This document shows positions 1 through 5,136 of a stretch of 5,200 nucleotides of DNA, one piece after another. The DNA comes from Chloroflexota bacterium (GTDB taxonomy: Bacteria; Chloroflexota; Chloroflexia; JAMDCE01). Numbering within the stretch: the stretch's first letter is position 1; each line of letters begins with the position of its first letter. The notes under the pieces were generated by a model. It had not been told where the DNA came from. It worked only from the letters and a program-made list of their open reading frames with translations, and ran no database searches. The stretch is from the NCBI GenBank assembly GCA_023489135.1, contig JAMDCE010000568.1, positions 19,572-24,771 of the forward strand, read 5' to 3'. The position numbers were made by a program, and so were the translations under genes.

Positions 1-130
1 TACGTCCACGACTTGGCATCGCTGCTGAAGTAGGTGGCATAGTTCTTTCCTTTGCGCCGGGAAATGCGTAGGTAAGTATCTCCATCCAGCGGCGTGTTAA
101 CTTGCTTCTGCCCGCCCCCGCTGCTGGTCT
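1..130 (-). repeat. Inverted copy of the lipoprotein gene segment 2047-2180
   Basis: Read on the minus strand, bases 130-1 match bases 2047-2180 of the plus strand with one substitution (base 124) and one gap: the 2047-2180 copy carries four extra bases (GAAT, 2131-2134). Identity breaks off after the shared TGGTCT at 125-130. Translated on the minus strand, this copy keeps the intact reading frame through the part of the beta-sandwich domain reading RISRRKGKNYATYFSSDAKS. The match starts at base 1, so the repeat may extend beyond the window. Beyond base 130 the sequence belongs to the unrelated membrane-protein gene, so this is a gene fragment rather than a second whole gene within the window. 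Whether it is biological or a chimeric sequence end cannot be decided here. Confidence 0.95.
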
Positions 131-1019
131 GGTAATTACTTGGGTGCCGGCCCTGCTCTTCTTCAACCTCGCCAGCCAATCTCGTGATGCTGGAGCAATC
201 GTGAGTCTGCTCGGTTTACTTATCCTTTGGGTTGGGCTGACCATCACATATGGGCTCGTCGTGAAGATGAGCCATGAGCACCTAACGGCTGGATCCGCGA
301 TGCAGTGGCGTGCGGCACTGAGCTACGTACTCGCCCATCTGAATGGTTTTCTGCTTGGCCCGATCGTATTCGGCATCGCGCTGTTTCTGGTCCTCGCGGT
401 GGAGGTCGTCGTGCTGCTGTTGGGCCGCATTCCCTTTCTTGGAGAGATCGTTGCCTCGCTGCTCTTCCTGCCGGTGATGGCGCTGAACTTTGGAGCGCTG
501 GTTGCTGTGCTGTTTGGCTCCTGGCTGCTCTTTCCGGTCGTCGCTGCGGAGGGGGCCGGTGGGGTGCGGGCGACAATGCGCGTTATCGAGCTGGTGCGTC
601 GGCGCCCGGCACAGGTAATGATGTATGGAATCGTCGCGCTGCTTCTGGGTGCGGTAGCCATGACGGTCTTATTCTTCCTGCTGATCTTGAGTCTCGCGCT
701 CACGACCGGCGTTAGCGGCGTTGGCCTTGGCGCAGAGAAGATGGCGCAGATCATGGACCTTGGCCTCCTAAGCGGCATCATCCCGGGCGCGGGCACAATG
801 CCATTCTTCAGATTCCAGGCTCCACCCTTTACCATTCAATTTGCCCGTTTCATCTTCTCACTCGCTCTCGCGGGCTTTACCGCCCTCGTCTACGCCTTTC
901 CGCTTGTTTTCCTTCTGGCAAACAGCTGCTCAGTGTACCTCACGGTTCAAACACAACATGTTGAGAATGCCGAGGCGCGCCCAAGCCAAGGCCCGATGCC
1001 CCTTGGGACAGCCCAGTAG
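102..1019 (+). CDS. Multi-pass membrane protein, probably 5'-truncated
   Basis: This is a hydrophobic protein with about six predicted membrane segments, near residues 9-23, 32-55, 84-108, 112-148 (possibly two), 172-200 and 247-275, and a hydrophilic tail of about 20 residues. The basic stretch between the fourth and fifth segments (GGVRATMRVIELVRRRPAQV, 153-172) resembles the loop seen in YciC/DUF975-like or GPDPase-membrane-domain-like bacterial proteins. That family link is only an impression, and no catalytic motif is visible. The only start is a TTG at 102 with no Shine-Dalgarno sequence, and a TAG stop at 69-71 blocks upstream extension. Residues 1-9 come from the inverted copy of the lipoprotein gene, so the native start and probably N-terminal residues are missing; authentic sequence begins near base 131. 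The stop TAG at 1017-1019 is followed by 111 nt before the lipoprotein gene on the same strand, so the two may form an operon. Confidence 0.7.
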   Translation: MLLPAPAAGLVITWVPALLFFNLASQSRDAGAIVSLLGLLILWVGLTITYGLVVKMSHEHLTAGSAMQWRAALSYVLAHLNGFLLGPIVFGIALFLVLAVEVVVLLLGRIPFLGEIVASLLFLPVMALNFGALVAVLFGSWLLFPVVAAEGAGGVRATMRVIELVRRRPAQVMMYGIVALLLGAVAMTVLFFLLILSLALTTGVSGVGLGAEKMAQIMDLGLLSGIIPGAGTMPFFRFQAPPFTIQFARFIFSLALAGFTALVYAFPLVFLLANSCSVYLTVQTQHVENAEARPSQGPMPLGTAQ

Positions 1020-1068
1020 CTCGCAGGTGCCCAGGGACAACGGCCGAGGCGCCGAACAAGAAAGCGTG

Positions 1069-1134
1069 AGGAGGGATACCTTGCTTGGAAAGTCCCATAA
1101 GAATAAAGCTTCTTGGGTGGAGGACGAAAGATGA
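1069..1134 (+). other. Possible 17-codon leader ORF overlapping the lipoprotein start
   Basis: A perfect AGGAGG (1069-1074) sits 6 nt before TTG at 1081. This opens a 17-codon frame (MLGKSHKNKASWVEDER) whose TGA (1132-1134) overlaps the lipoprotein ATG (1131) in an ATGA arrangement. That layout would permit translational coupling. The peptide is highly charged and matches nothing I recognise. It may be chance, because the lipoprotein has its own GGAGG at 1119-1123 inside this frame. The rest of the 1020-1130 gap shows no clear terminator or promoter. Confidence 0.25.
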
Positions 1135-2213
1135 TGCTGAAATCTATCAGATGCCTTGTCGTTGTGTTGGTGCCCTTTGCTCTCGGACTGCTCCTCTCGG
1201 CCTGCTCCAGTGGAGGCCCGGAGGCAGCGGCGCAAAAGGGCTTTGAAGAATGGACGAAGAACATCTCAGTTGCTTACCGCAACGTGAGCTACAGGACTGT
1301 TTCCAGTAAGGAGGCATTTGCCACCGTTGAGGTAACCGGCGAGTTCCAGAATGCTCCCAATACCCCCTGGGTTGAGCAACAGGCGGCGGTCCAAGTGGTC
1401 AAACAGGGAGATCAGTGGAGGCCCCCGACGCAGTTCGTGTTTGCGCCCAGCCCCCGCGCCGTCCAGACGGCGCAGGCCATCAGTAACGCTACCGCGACGG
1501 TAGAGTCCGCGAGGGCATCGGCGACTCAGGCTGCCTTCGAACAAGTTCGACAAGCTACGGCAACGGCAGCGATACAAGCTGCTCAAGCCACCGCAACGGC
1601 GGTCACTCAAGCGGCTCAGGCCACGGCAACGGCGGCCACTCAAGCGGCTCAGGCTGCGGCTGCAGCCGCTACTCGGGCTACCGCCACTGCCGTCGCGTCC
1701 GACCGGCAGAAGGCCGCGGGTGCCAACGGCGACTTCAACGGGAGCTCGCTTCCGCCGGAATGGAACGTGCTTCGCCCCGATCCCAACCGCTGGCGCTTGG
1801 ACCAAGGTGCCTTGGTGGTCATGCCAGCCCCTGAGATCGAGTGGAATCGCTGGTACAACACGTTCATCCGTCCCCTTCCTACGCTGAACTCCGACCTTGA
1901 TATAACCATCAAGCTGCAGGTTACCGAGAAAAACGTAGATCGGCAGTTTTTCTGGATGCGCTTGCAGGCAGGCGAGGAAACGCAAAATGGTCCGTGGATG
2001 GATGTTGCGGTCTCTCTCGCACGTTCCGGTTCGTCAGTGTACAGCAAGACCAACAGCGGGGGCGGGCAGAAGCAAGTTAACACGCCGCTGGATGGAGATA
2101 CTTACCTACGCATTTCCCGGCGCAAAGGAAGAATAGAACTATGCCACCTACTTCAGCAGCGATGCCAAGTCGTGGACGTACGTGAACGAATGGAACAACG
2201 CTCCTGCGTTTGA
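1131..2213 (+). CDS. Lipoprotein with Ala/Thr/Gln stalk and beta-sandwich domain, N-terminal part of a frameshifted gene
   Basis: This is a predicted lipid-anchored surface protein of unknown substrate. ATG 1131 is chosen because GGAGG (1119-1123) lies 7 nt upstream and a good signal peptide follows: basic MMLKSIR, a hydrophobic core, then lipobox LSAC with Cys25 as the predicted lipidated residue. Residues about 33-105 look like a small alpha+beta domain (EEWTKNISVAYRNVSY... QGDQWRPP), family not recognised. Residues about 115-190 are a low-complexity stalk of 11-residue repeats. Residues about 200-333 start a DUF1349/concanavalin-like beta-sandwich (DFNGSSLPPEWNVLRPDPNR, 201-220; WRLDQGALVVMP after it), a fold often binding carbohydrate. 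The frame is lost after Gly333 at the 4-nt insertion 2131-2134, and the last 27 residues of this 360-residue ORF are out of frame. Deleting GAAT, as in the inverted copy at 1-130, joins it to the downstream ORF as a 514-residue protein spanning 1131-2679. The break is either a recent mutation or a sequence error. Confidence 0.8.
   Translation: MMLKSIRCLVVVLVPFALGLLLSACSSGGPEAAAQKGFEEWTKNISVAYRNVSYRTVSSKEAFATVEVTGEFQNAPNTPWVEQQAAVQVVKQGDQWRPPTQFVFAPSPRAVQTAQAISNATATVESARASATQAAFEQVRQATATAAIQAAQATATAVTQAAQATATAATQAAQAAAAAATRATATAVASDRQKAAGANGDFNGSSLPPEWNVLRPDPNRWRLDQGALVVMPAPEIEWNRWYNTFIRPLPTLNSDLDITIKLQVTEKNVDRQFFWMRLQAGEETQNGPWMDVAVSLARSGSSVYSKTNSGGGQKQVNTPLDGDTYLRISRRKGRIELCHLLQQRCQVVDVRERMEQRSCV
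1551..1682 (+). repeat. 33-bp tandem repeat encoding an 11-residue stalk unit
   Basis: Four consecutive 33-bp units (1551-1583, 1584-1616, 1617-1649, 1650-1682) encode QATATAAIQAA, QATATAVTQAA, QATATAATQAA and the diverged QAAAAAATRAT. Units two and three are almost identical in DNA, suggesting recent duplication; the fourth is degenerate. Less regular Ala/Thr/Gln sequence flanks the array on both sides. An 11-residue period fits a right-handed hendecad coiled coil or helical stalk lifting the downstream domains off the membrane. Unit number may vary between strains. Confidence 0.85.
2047..2180 (+). repeat. Right-hand copy of the inverted repeat
   Basis: This segment lies inside the beta-sandwich coding region of the lipoprotein and is the partner of the inverted copy at 1-130. 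It differs by one base and by the 4-nt insertion at 2131-2134. The two copies are in opposite orientation and bracket 131-2046, which holds the membrane-protein gene and the first two thirds of the lipoprotein gene. Confidence 0.95.
2131..2134 (+). other. 4-nt insertion (GAAT) breaking the lipoprotein frame
   Basis: The inverted copy at 1-130 reads GGAAAGAACTATGCC, whereas this locus reads GGAAGAATAGAACTATGCC. Removing GAAT restores the codons for RKGKNYATYFSSDAKSWTYV and fuses the two flanking ORFs. The surrounding GAA-GAA-TAGAA sequence is slippage-prone. The insertion also creates a TAG (2134-2136) in the downstream frame. Confidence 0.9.
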
Positions 2214-2679
2214 CAGGCTAGTCCTGGCGGGCAGCGCAGCCCCGAAGGTCAACTCCCCCATTAACGTCTACTGGGTCCATTTCGAGGTTCCTGACCCAGA
2301 CCCGGTGGCAGTCGTCTCTCCGCCCACGGTTCCGGTTGCGGCGCCTCCCCCGCCCCCTGGGCCCATGCAATCCGCGTCGTCCGTACCCGTGTTCGTTTAC
2401 CCACAGAATGGTCAGACGCTCGACCTGAACGGATCGTACATGTTCAAGATAAACCCCGTGCCCGGCGCCAGCGGTTACCTGTGGGGATTCAAGCGCAACG
2501 GCGAGCTCGTGTGGGAAAATCTTCGGGACGAGGGGAAAATGTCAGGCGTTGAATACAATATTCACACTGGAACCACCGGACACGACAAGCTTGGTCCCGG
2601 CCCAATAGAGGTCTGGGTACGTGCCATGATCGACGGCAAATGGGGCGAAGCTCGCACAATTACCATTAACCTCAGATAA
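2182..2679 (+). CDS. C-terminal part of the frameshifted lipoprotein (Pro-rich linker plus Ig/FnIII-like domain)
   Basis: The nominal start is GTG 2182, but no ribosome binding site precedes it. The true frame already runs from 2135 (KNYATYFSSDAKSWTY), so this is the continuation of the upstream lipoprotein and not an independent gene. Residues 1-37 of this ORF (restored 350-386) complete the beta-sandwich with NEWNNAPAFDRLVLAG and INVYWVHFEVPDP, typical closing strands of a DUF1349-like domain. Residues 38-62 are a Pro/Val-rich linker with a run of five prolines. Residues about 68-165 (VPVFVYPQNGQTLDLNGSYM then FKINPVPGASGYLWGF) resemble an Ig- or fibronectin-type-III-like adhesion module; this assignment is from strand pattern only. 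If untranslated, the cell would lose this module and the sandwich's last strands. The stop TAA is 2677-2679, just before the hairpin at 2683-2717. Confidence 0.75.
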   Translation: MNEWNNAPAFDRLVLAGSAAPKVNSPINVYWVHFEVPDPDPVAVVSPPTVPVAAPPPPPGPMQSASSVPVFVYPQNGQTLDLNGSYMFKINPVPGASGYLWGFKRNGELVWENLRDEGKMSGVEYNIHTGTTGHDKLGPGPIEVWVRAMIDGKWGEARTITINLR

Positions 2680-2682
2680 CGA

Positions 2683-2717
2683 GGCAAGTCGGGGGCAGGG
2701 CTCTCCCCCGACTTGCC
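2683..2717. terminator. 13-bp hairpin between convergent genes, putative bidirectional terminator
   Basis: GGCAAGTCGGGGG (2683-2695) and CCCCCGACTTGCC (2705-2717) form a perfect 13-bp stem with a 9-nt loop. It starts 3 nt after the lipoprotein stop and ends 28 nt from the thrS stop. Neither side carries a proper T-tract, so it may block convergent transcription or protect 3' ends rather than act as a textbook intrinsic terminator. Confidence 0.7.
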
Positions 2718-2745
2718 ATTCGCACACTCGTTTGCAATACGGCTC

Positions 2746-4491
2746 TCAGCTCAGCTCCAGCGCCCGCGACTCGACCTGCTGCACCGCCCTCTCCACGAAG
2801 GTGACCACGCCCAGCGGTCCCAGGTTCTCGCCCGACCGCAGCCGGACGGAAACGGTGTCGGAGGCCGCTTCCTGGTCCCCCGCCACCAGCATATAGGGTA
2901 TCTTCTGTAGCTGGGCCTCGCGTCGATTGTAACCCATCTTCTCCCGCCGAGTATCCACCTGCACGCGCAGCCCGGCCTGCTCCAGGCGCTGCTTCACCGC
3001 CTCGACGTAGTCGTTATGTCGATCCGCGATGGGGATGAGCACGGCCTGAACCGGCGCCAGCCAGAGCGGAAACGCCCCCGCGTAGTGCTCGATGAGCCCG
3101 CCGATGAAGCGCTCCAACGCCCCCAGCACCGCCCGGTGCACCATCACCGGCCGGTGGCGCAGTCCATCTTCGCCCACGTACTCCATGTCGAAGCGCTCCG
3201 GGAGGTTGAAATCCACCTGAATGGTTGGCCCCTGCCAGGACCGGCCCAGGGCATCCTTCACCTTTATGTCGATGGCCGGCCCGTAGAACTTGGCCTCCCC
3301 CTCCATCCGCTGGTATGGCACACCTTTGGCCTCCATGGCATTCGTCAGGGCATCCTCAGCCATCTGCCACACCTCGTCGGCGCCGGCGTACTTCTCCTTT
3401 TCCTTGGGATCGCGCACGCTGAGCTCGACGTCGTAGTGCTCGTATCCGAAGGTCCGCATCATGAACTGAGCCAGGTCGAGCACTCCCACGATCTCCGACT
3501 CCAGTTGCTCGGGCCGGCAGAAGATGTGAGCGTCATCCTGGGTAAACCCGCGCACCCGCAGGATTCCGTGCAGCACCCCTGATCTTTCGTAGCGGTACAC
3601 CGTGCCCAGCTCGGCCCAGCGCAAGGGCAGGTCGCGGTAGCTGCGCAAATGGCTCTTGTATATCAGGATGTGGAACGGGCAGTTCATGGGCTTCAGAAGG
3701 TATTCCTGCCCCTCGACGTCCATAGGTGAAAACATGTTTTCGCGGTACCAGTCCCAGTGCCCGCTGGTCTTCCACAGGTCCAGCTTACCCACGTGAGGGC
3801 TGTAGACGATCTCGTAGTCGCGAGCCAGGTGCTCCGCGCGCCAGAAATCCTCGATGACCTTGCGTACGGCCCCTCCCTTGGGGTGCCAGAGAACCAGCCC
3901 CGGCCCCAGCTCCTCGCTGATGCTGAACAGATCCAGCTCCCGACCCAGCTTCCTGTGGTCACGCCTGGCCGCCTCTTCCAGCTTGCGCAAGTGCTCGTCG
4001 AGCTCCTCCTGTGTGGGAAACGCCGTGCCATAGATGCGCTGGAGCATCGGCCGCTTCTCGTCGCCTCGCCAGTAGGCCCCGGCCACGCTCAACAGCTTGA
4101 ACGGACCGATCCGGCCGGTGCTCTCGACGTGAGGCCCCCGACAGAGATCGACGAAGTCGCCCTGTCGATACACCGAGACCGTGTCGTCGGGAATCTCCTC
4201 GATCAGCTCCACCTTGAAGGGCTGCCCCAGGATCTCGAAAAGTCTCTTTGCCTCATCTTTGGACACCACCTCACGCACGAAGGGCAGATCGGCGGCCACG
4301 ATCTGGCCCATGCGCTTTTCGATTTCCTTCAAATCGTCGGGAGTCAGCGTTCTGGGAAGCTCGAAATCGTAATAGAACCCCTCGGTGATGGCCGGGCCGA
4401 TGCCCAGCTTCGCCTGGCCCAACAGCGATTGGACGGCCTGAGCCATCACGTGTGCCGCTGAGTGTCTCATCGCATCCAGTCTGTCTTCCAC
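2746..4491 (-). CDS. thrS: Threonyl-tRNA synthetase lacking the TGS domain
   Basis: This cytoplasmic enzyme charges tRNA-Thr with threonine using ATP. GTG 4491 is the start, with AGGAGG 8 nt upstream. The product is 581 residues; E. coli ThrRS has 642, and the missing part is the N-terminal TGS domain. Residues 1-190 form the editing domain that clears Ser-tRNA-Thr, with HSAAH (10-14) and CRGPH (117-121) supplying the expected His10, His14, Cys117 and His121. The class II catalytic core follows: motif 1 region about 216-234, motif 2 around YRYERSGVLHGILRVRGFTQ (299-318), motif 3 around VMVHRAVLGALERFIGG (449-465). The zinc ligands that select threonine are Cys271 (MNCPFH), His322 (DDAHIF) and His452 (MVHRA). 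The anticodon-binding domain is about 476-575 and contains DTRREKMGYNRREAQ. All key residues are present, so activity is expected. A TAG lies in frame 14 codons upstream, so no TGS domain is hidden there. Expression is controlled by the upstream T-box leader. Confidence 0.98.
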   Translation of the reverse strand: MEDRLDAMRHSAAHVMAQAVQSLLGQAKLGIGPAITEGFYYDFELPRTLTPDDLKEIEKRMGQIVAADLPFVREVVSKDEAKRLFEILGQPFKVELIEEIPDDTVSVYRQGDFVDLCRGPHVESTGRIGPFKLLSVAGAYWRGDEKRPMLQRIYGTAFPTQEELDEHLRKLEEAARRDHRKLGRELDLFSISEELGPGLVLWHPKGGAVRKVIEDFWRAEHLARDYEIVYSPHVGKLDLWKTSGHWDWYRENMFSPMDVEGQEYLLKPMNCPFHILIYKSHLRSYRDLPLRWAELGTVYRYERSGVLHGILRVRGFTQDDAHIFCRPEQLESEIVGVLDLAQFMMRTFGYEHYDVELSVRDPKEKEKYAGADEVWQMAEDALTNAMEAKGVPYQRMEGEAKFYGPAIDIKVKDALGRSWQGPTIQVDFNLPERFDMEYVGEDGLRHRPVMVHRAVLGALERFIGGLIEHYAGAFPLWLAPVQAVLIPIADRHNDYVEAVKQRLEQAGLRVQVDTRREKMGYNRREAQLQKIPYMLVAGDQEAASDTVSVRLRSGENLGPLGVVTFVERAVQQVESRALELS

Positions 4492-4499
4492 GTCCTCTT

Positions 4500-4505
4500 C
4501 CTCCT
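4500..4505 (-). promoter_or_regulatory. Shine-Dalgarno site of thrS
   Basis: A perfect AGGAGG on the minus strand lies 8 nt before GTG 4491. It supports the GTG start over the internal ATG at codon 8 (4470). It directly abuts the right end of the MITE-like element. Confidence 0.85.
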
Positions 4506-4507
4506 TA

Positions 4508-4608
4508 TACCATTTGGCGGTGCATCCGCCCTATAATCGCGCTTCGCACCTTCGCGCCTTCGAGTGAGGCCCCAGTCTAATACAGGACTGAACCACGCAC
4601 ATTTGGTA
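4508..4608. mobile_element. MITE-like 101-bp insertion in the thrS leader
   Basis: The segment is bounded by inverted ends TACCA/TGGTA; the similarity extends imperfectly over about 16 bp (TACCATTTGGCGGTG against TACCAAATGTGCGTG). It is flanked by TTA at 4505-4507 and TTA at 4609-4611, a candidate 3-bp target duplication. It has no ORF and contains internal hairpins GGCGG/CCGCC (4516-4530) and CAGTC/GACTG (4573-4590), plus octamer-like repeats of the CCTTCGCG type (about 4540-4563). These are features of miniature non-autonomous elements. It lies between the T-box terminator and the thrS Shine-Dalgarno site. The family is not identified, and short end repeats can arise by chance. Confidence 0.5.
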
Positions 4609-4647
4609 TTACATTGCGATCGGGAAACCCTTTCAACGAGTCCAATT

Positions 4648-4677
4648 AAAAAACCCCTCGCCCATTGGGACGAGAGG
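4648..4677 (-). terminator. T-box intrinsic terminator of thrS
   Basis: On the minus strand CCTCTCG(T)CCC pairs with GGGCGAGGGG around an AAT loop and is followed by TTTTTT. The stem has 10 pairs with a one-base bulge and one G-U. It would end transcription before thrS when tRNA-Thr is charged. Confidence 0.92.
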
Positions 4678-4906
4678 AGTCCTCGCGGTTCCACCCAAAT
4701 TCAGGACCCTTCGTGGCCGGTAGAGCCACGATAGCCTGCCGCTTCATTGGGCCGATAACGGGTGCCTCCGTGAGGTTGTACTCGACGATCTTTCCAACCC
4801 AGGCTCACAGGTGGTTTTCTTCGGTCCGTAGCTAAGGAACTCACAGCCCAGGGTCCCTTCTCTCTGAAGCTAGATTACCGAATACTCGTCCTGCTCAACG
4901 CCGGTT
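4648..4906 (-). promoter_or_regulatory. T-box riboswitch, threonine-specific, controlling thrS
   Basis: This leader RNA senses uncharged tRNA-Thr and permits transcription of thrS. Stem I (4906-4796) has an AACC-GGC/GCC-GGTT base, a kink-turn-like TGAG/TGAG pair, a CAGG/CCTG helix, AGTA (4886-4883) in the specifier loop, an upper helix TTCGGT/ACCGAA, an AGAGAG box (4865-4860) and a GNTG-type box GCTGTGAG (4847-4840). The specifier is ACC at 4815-4813 (a second ACC follows directly), a Thr codon preceded by GAAA and followed by A. A stem II region (about 4790-4741) holds a second AGTA. Stem III is TCGTGGC/GCCACGA (4731-4711). The T-box core GGGTGGAACCGCG lies around 4695-4684, inside an antiterminator closed by GTCCT/AGGAC (4707-4703 with 4683-4679). 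The competing terminator follows. The bulge TGGA would pair with the tRNA 3' end. Confidence 0.95.
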
Positions 4907-4935
4907 CTTCTTGTCAAACATGTGAAGCCTGCCGG

Positions 4936-5009
4936 TGGGCAAGATAGGGATCGAACCTACGACCTCAGCGATGTCAACGCTGCGCTCTAACCAACTGAGC
5001 TACTTGCCC
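4936..5009 (-). tRNA. tRNA-Val (anticodon GAC)
   Basis: This 74-nt cloverleaf has acceptor GGGCAAG/CTTGCCC, D arm GCTC-AGTTGGTTA-GAGC, anticodon stem CAGCG/CGCTG with loop TTGACAT, a 5-nt variable loop AGGTC, T arm GTAGG-TTCGATC-CCTAT and discriminator A. The anticodon GAC (plus-strand positions 4973-4975) reads valine codons GUC and GUU. CCA is not encoded; CCG follows the discriminator, so CCA must be added by nucleotidyltransferase. It lies about 29 nt upstream of the T-box leader on the same strand. Confidence 0.97.
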
Positions 5010-5023
5010 GCGAGACACAAGGT

Positions 5024-5053
5024 ATTCTAACAAACCGTGCGAACCCTTGTCAA
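5024..5053 (-). promoter_or_regulatory. Sigma70-type promoter of tRNA-Val and probably thrS
   Basis: On the minus strand a perfect -35 TTGACA (5053-5048) and a -10 TAGAAT (5029-5024, 5 of 6 consensus) are separated by 18 nt. Transcription would begin about 6-8 nt before the tRNA 5' end at 5009, leaving a very short leader. No comparable promoter is found between the tRNA and T-box stem I. Confidence 0.8.
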
Positions 5054-5065
5054 GGAAGACAGCGC

Positions 5066-5115
5066 TCAAGCCAGTCGGAAGATGGCTTGACTGTGACAAC
5101 ACTATCTGCTAATGT
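5066..5115 (+). promoter_or_regulatory. Weak candidate promoter with overlapping inverted repeat upstream of scpA
   Basis: A TTGACT (5087-5092) and a poor -10 TAATGT (5110-5115) are 17 nt apart, 32 nt before the scpA GTG. The -35 overlaps an 8-bp inverted repeat, TCAAGCCA (5066-5073) and TGGCTTGA (5083-5090), with a 9-nt spacer, which could be an operator or a hairpin. The evidence is weak because the -10 matches only three consensus bases. Confidence 0.3.
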
Positions 5116-5136
5116 GCCTGCTGCAGACGATTGGGG

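Noticed and set aside
244..835. Frames overlapping the membrane-protein gene (244-576 minus, 305-715 plus, 323-835 minus)
   Set aside because: Arg/Ser/Pro-rich translations typical of alternative frames of a GC-rich hydrophobic gene.
1551..1682. Tandem repeats as a CRISPR array
   Set aside because: Units are contiguous, in frame, 33 bp without spacers, and encode a regular peptide repeat.
1266..2083. Minus-strand frames 1266-1985 and 1649-2083
   Set aside because: Antisense to the lipoprotein; the Ser/Arg/Cys repeats are the mirror of the 33-bp stalk repeats.
2683..2717. Hairpin as an attachment site or insertion-sequence end
   Set aside because: It sits exactly between two convergent stop codons with no flanking duplication, so a terminator role is simpler.
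2713..4461. Plus-strand open frames at 2713-2910, 3016-3582, 3225-3422, 3757-4461 and 4181-4372
   Set aside because: They lie antisense to thrS, whose product has all expected motifs; their proteins are low-complexity shadows without ribosome binding sites.
4467..4694. Minus-strand 75-codon frame upstream of thrS
   Set aside because: It runs through the T-box core, terminator and MITE-like element in another frame from thrS and does not resemble a TGS domain.
4912..4917. TTGACA on the minus strand just before T-box stem I, as a thrS-specific -35
   Set aside because: No -10 lies 16-19 nt downstream, and transcription from it would begin inside stem I, cutting off its 5' strand and the AGTA motif.
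4972..4977. TTGACA within the tRNA-Val anticodon loop as a -35 element
   Set aside because: It is part of the tRNA loop, and the nearest -10-like TATCTT is 25 nt away.
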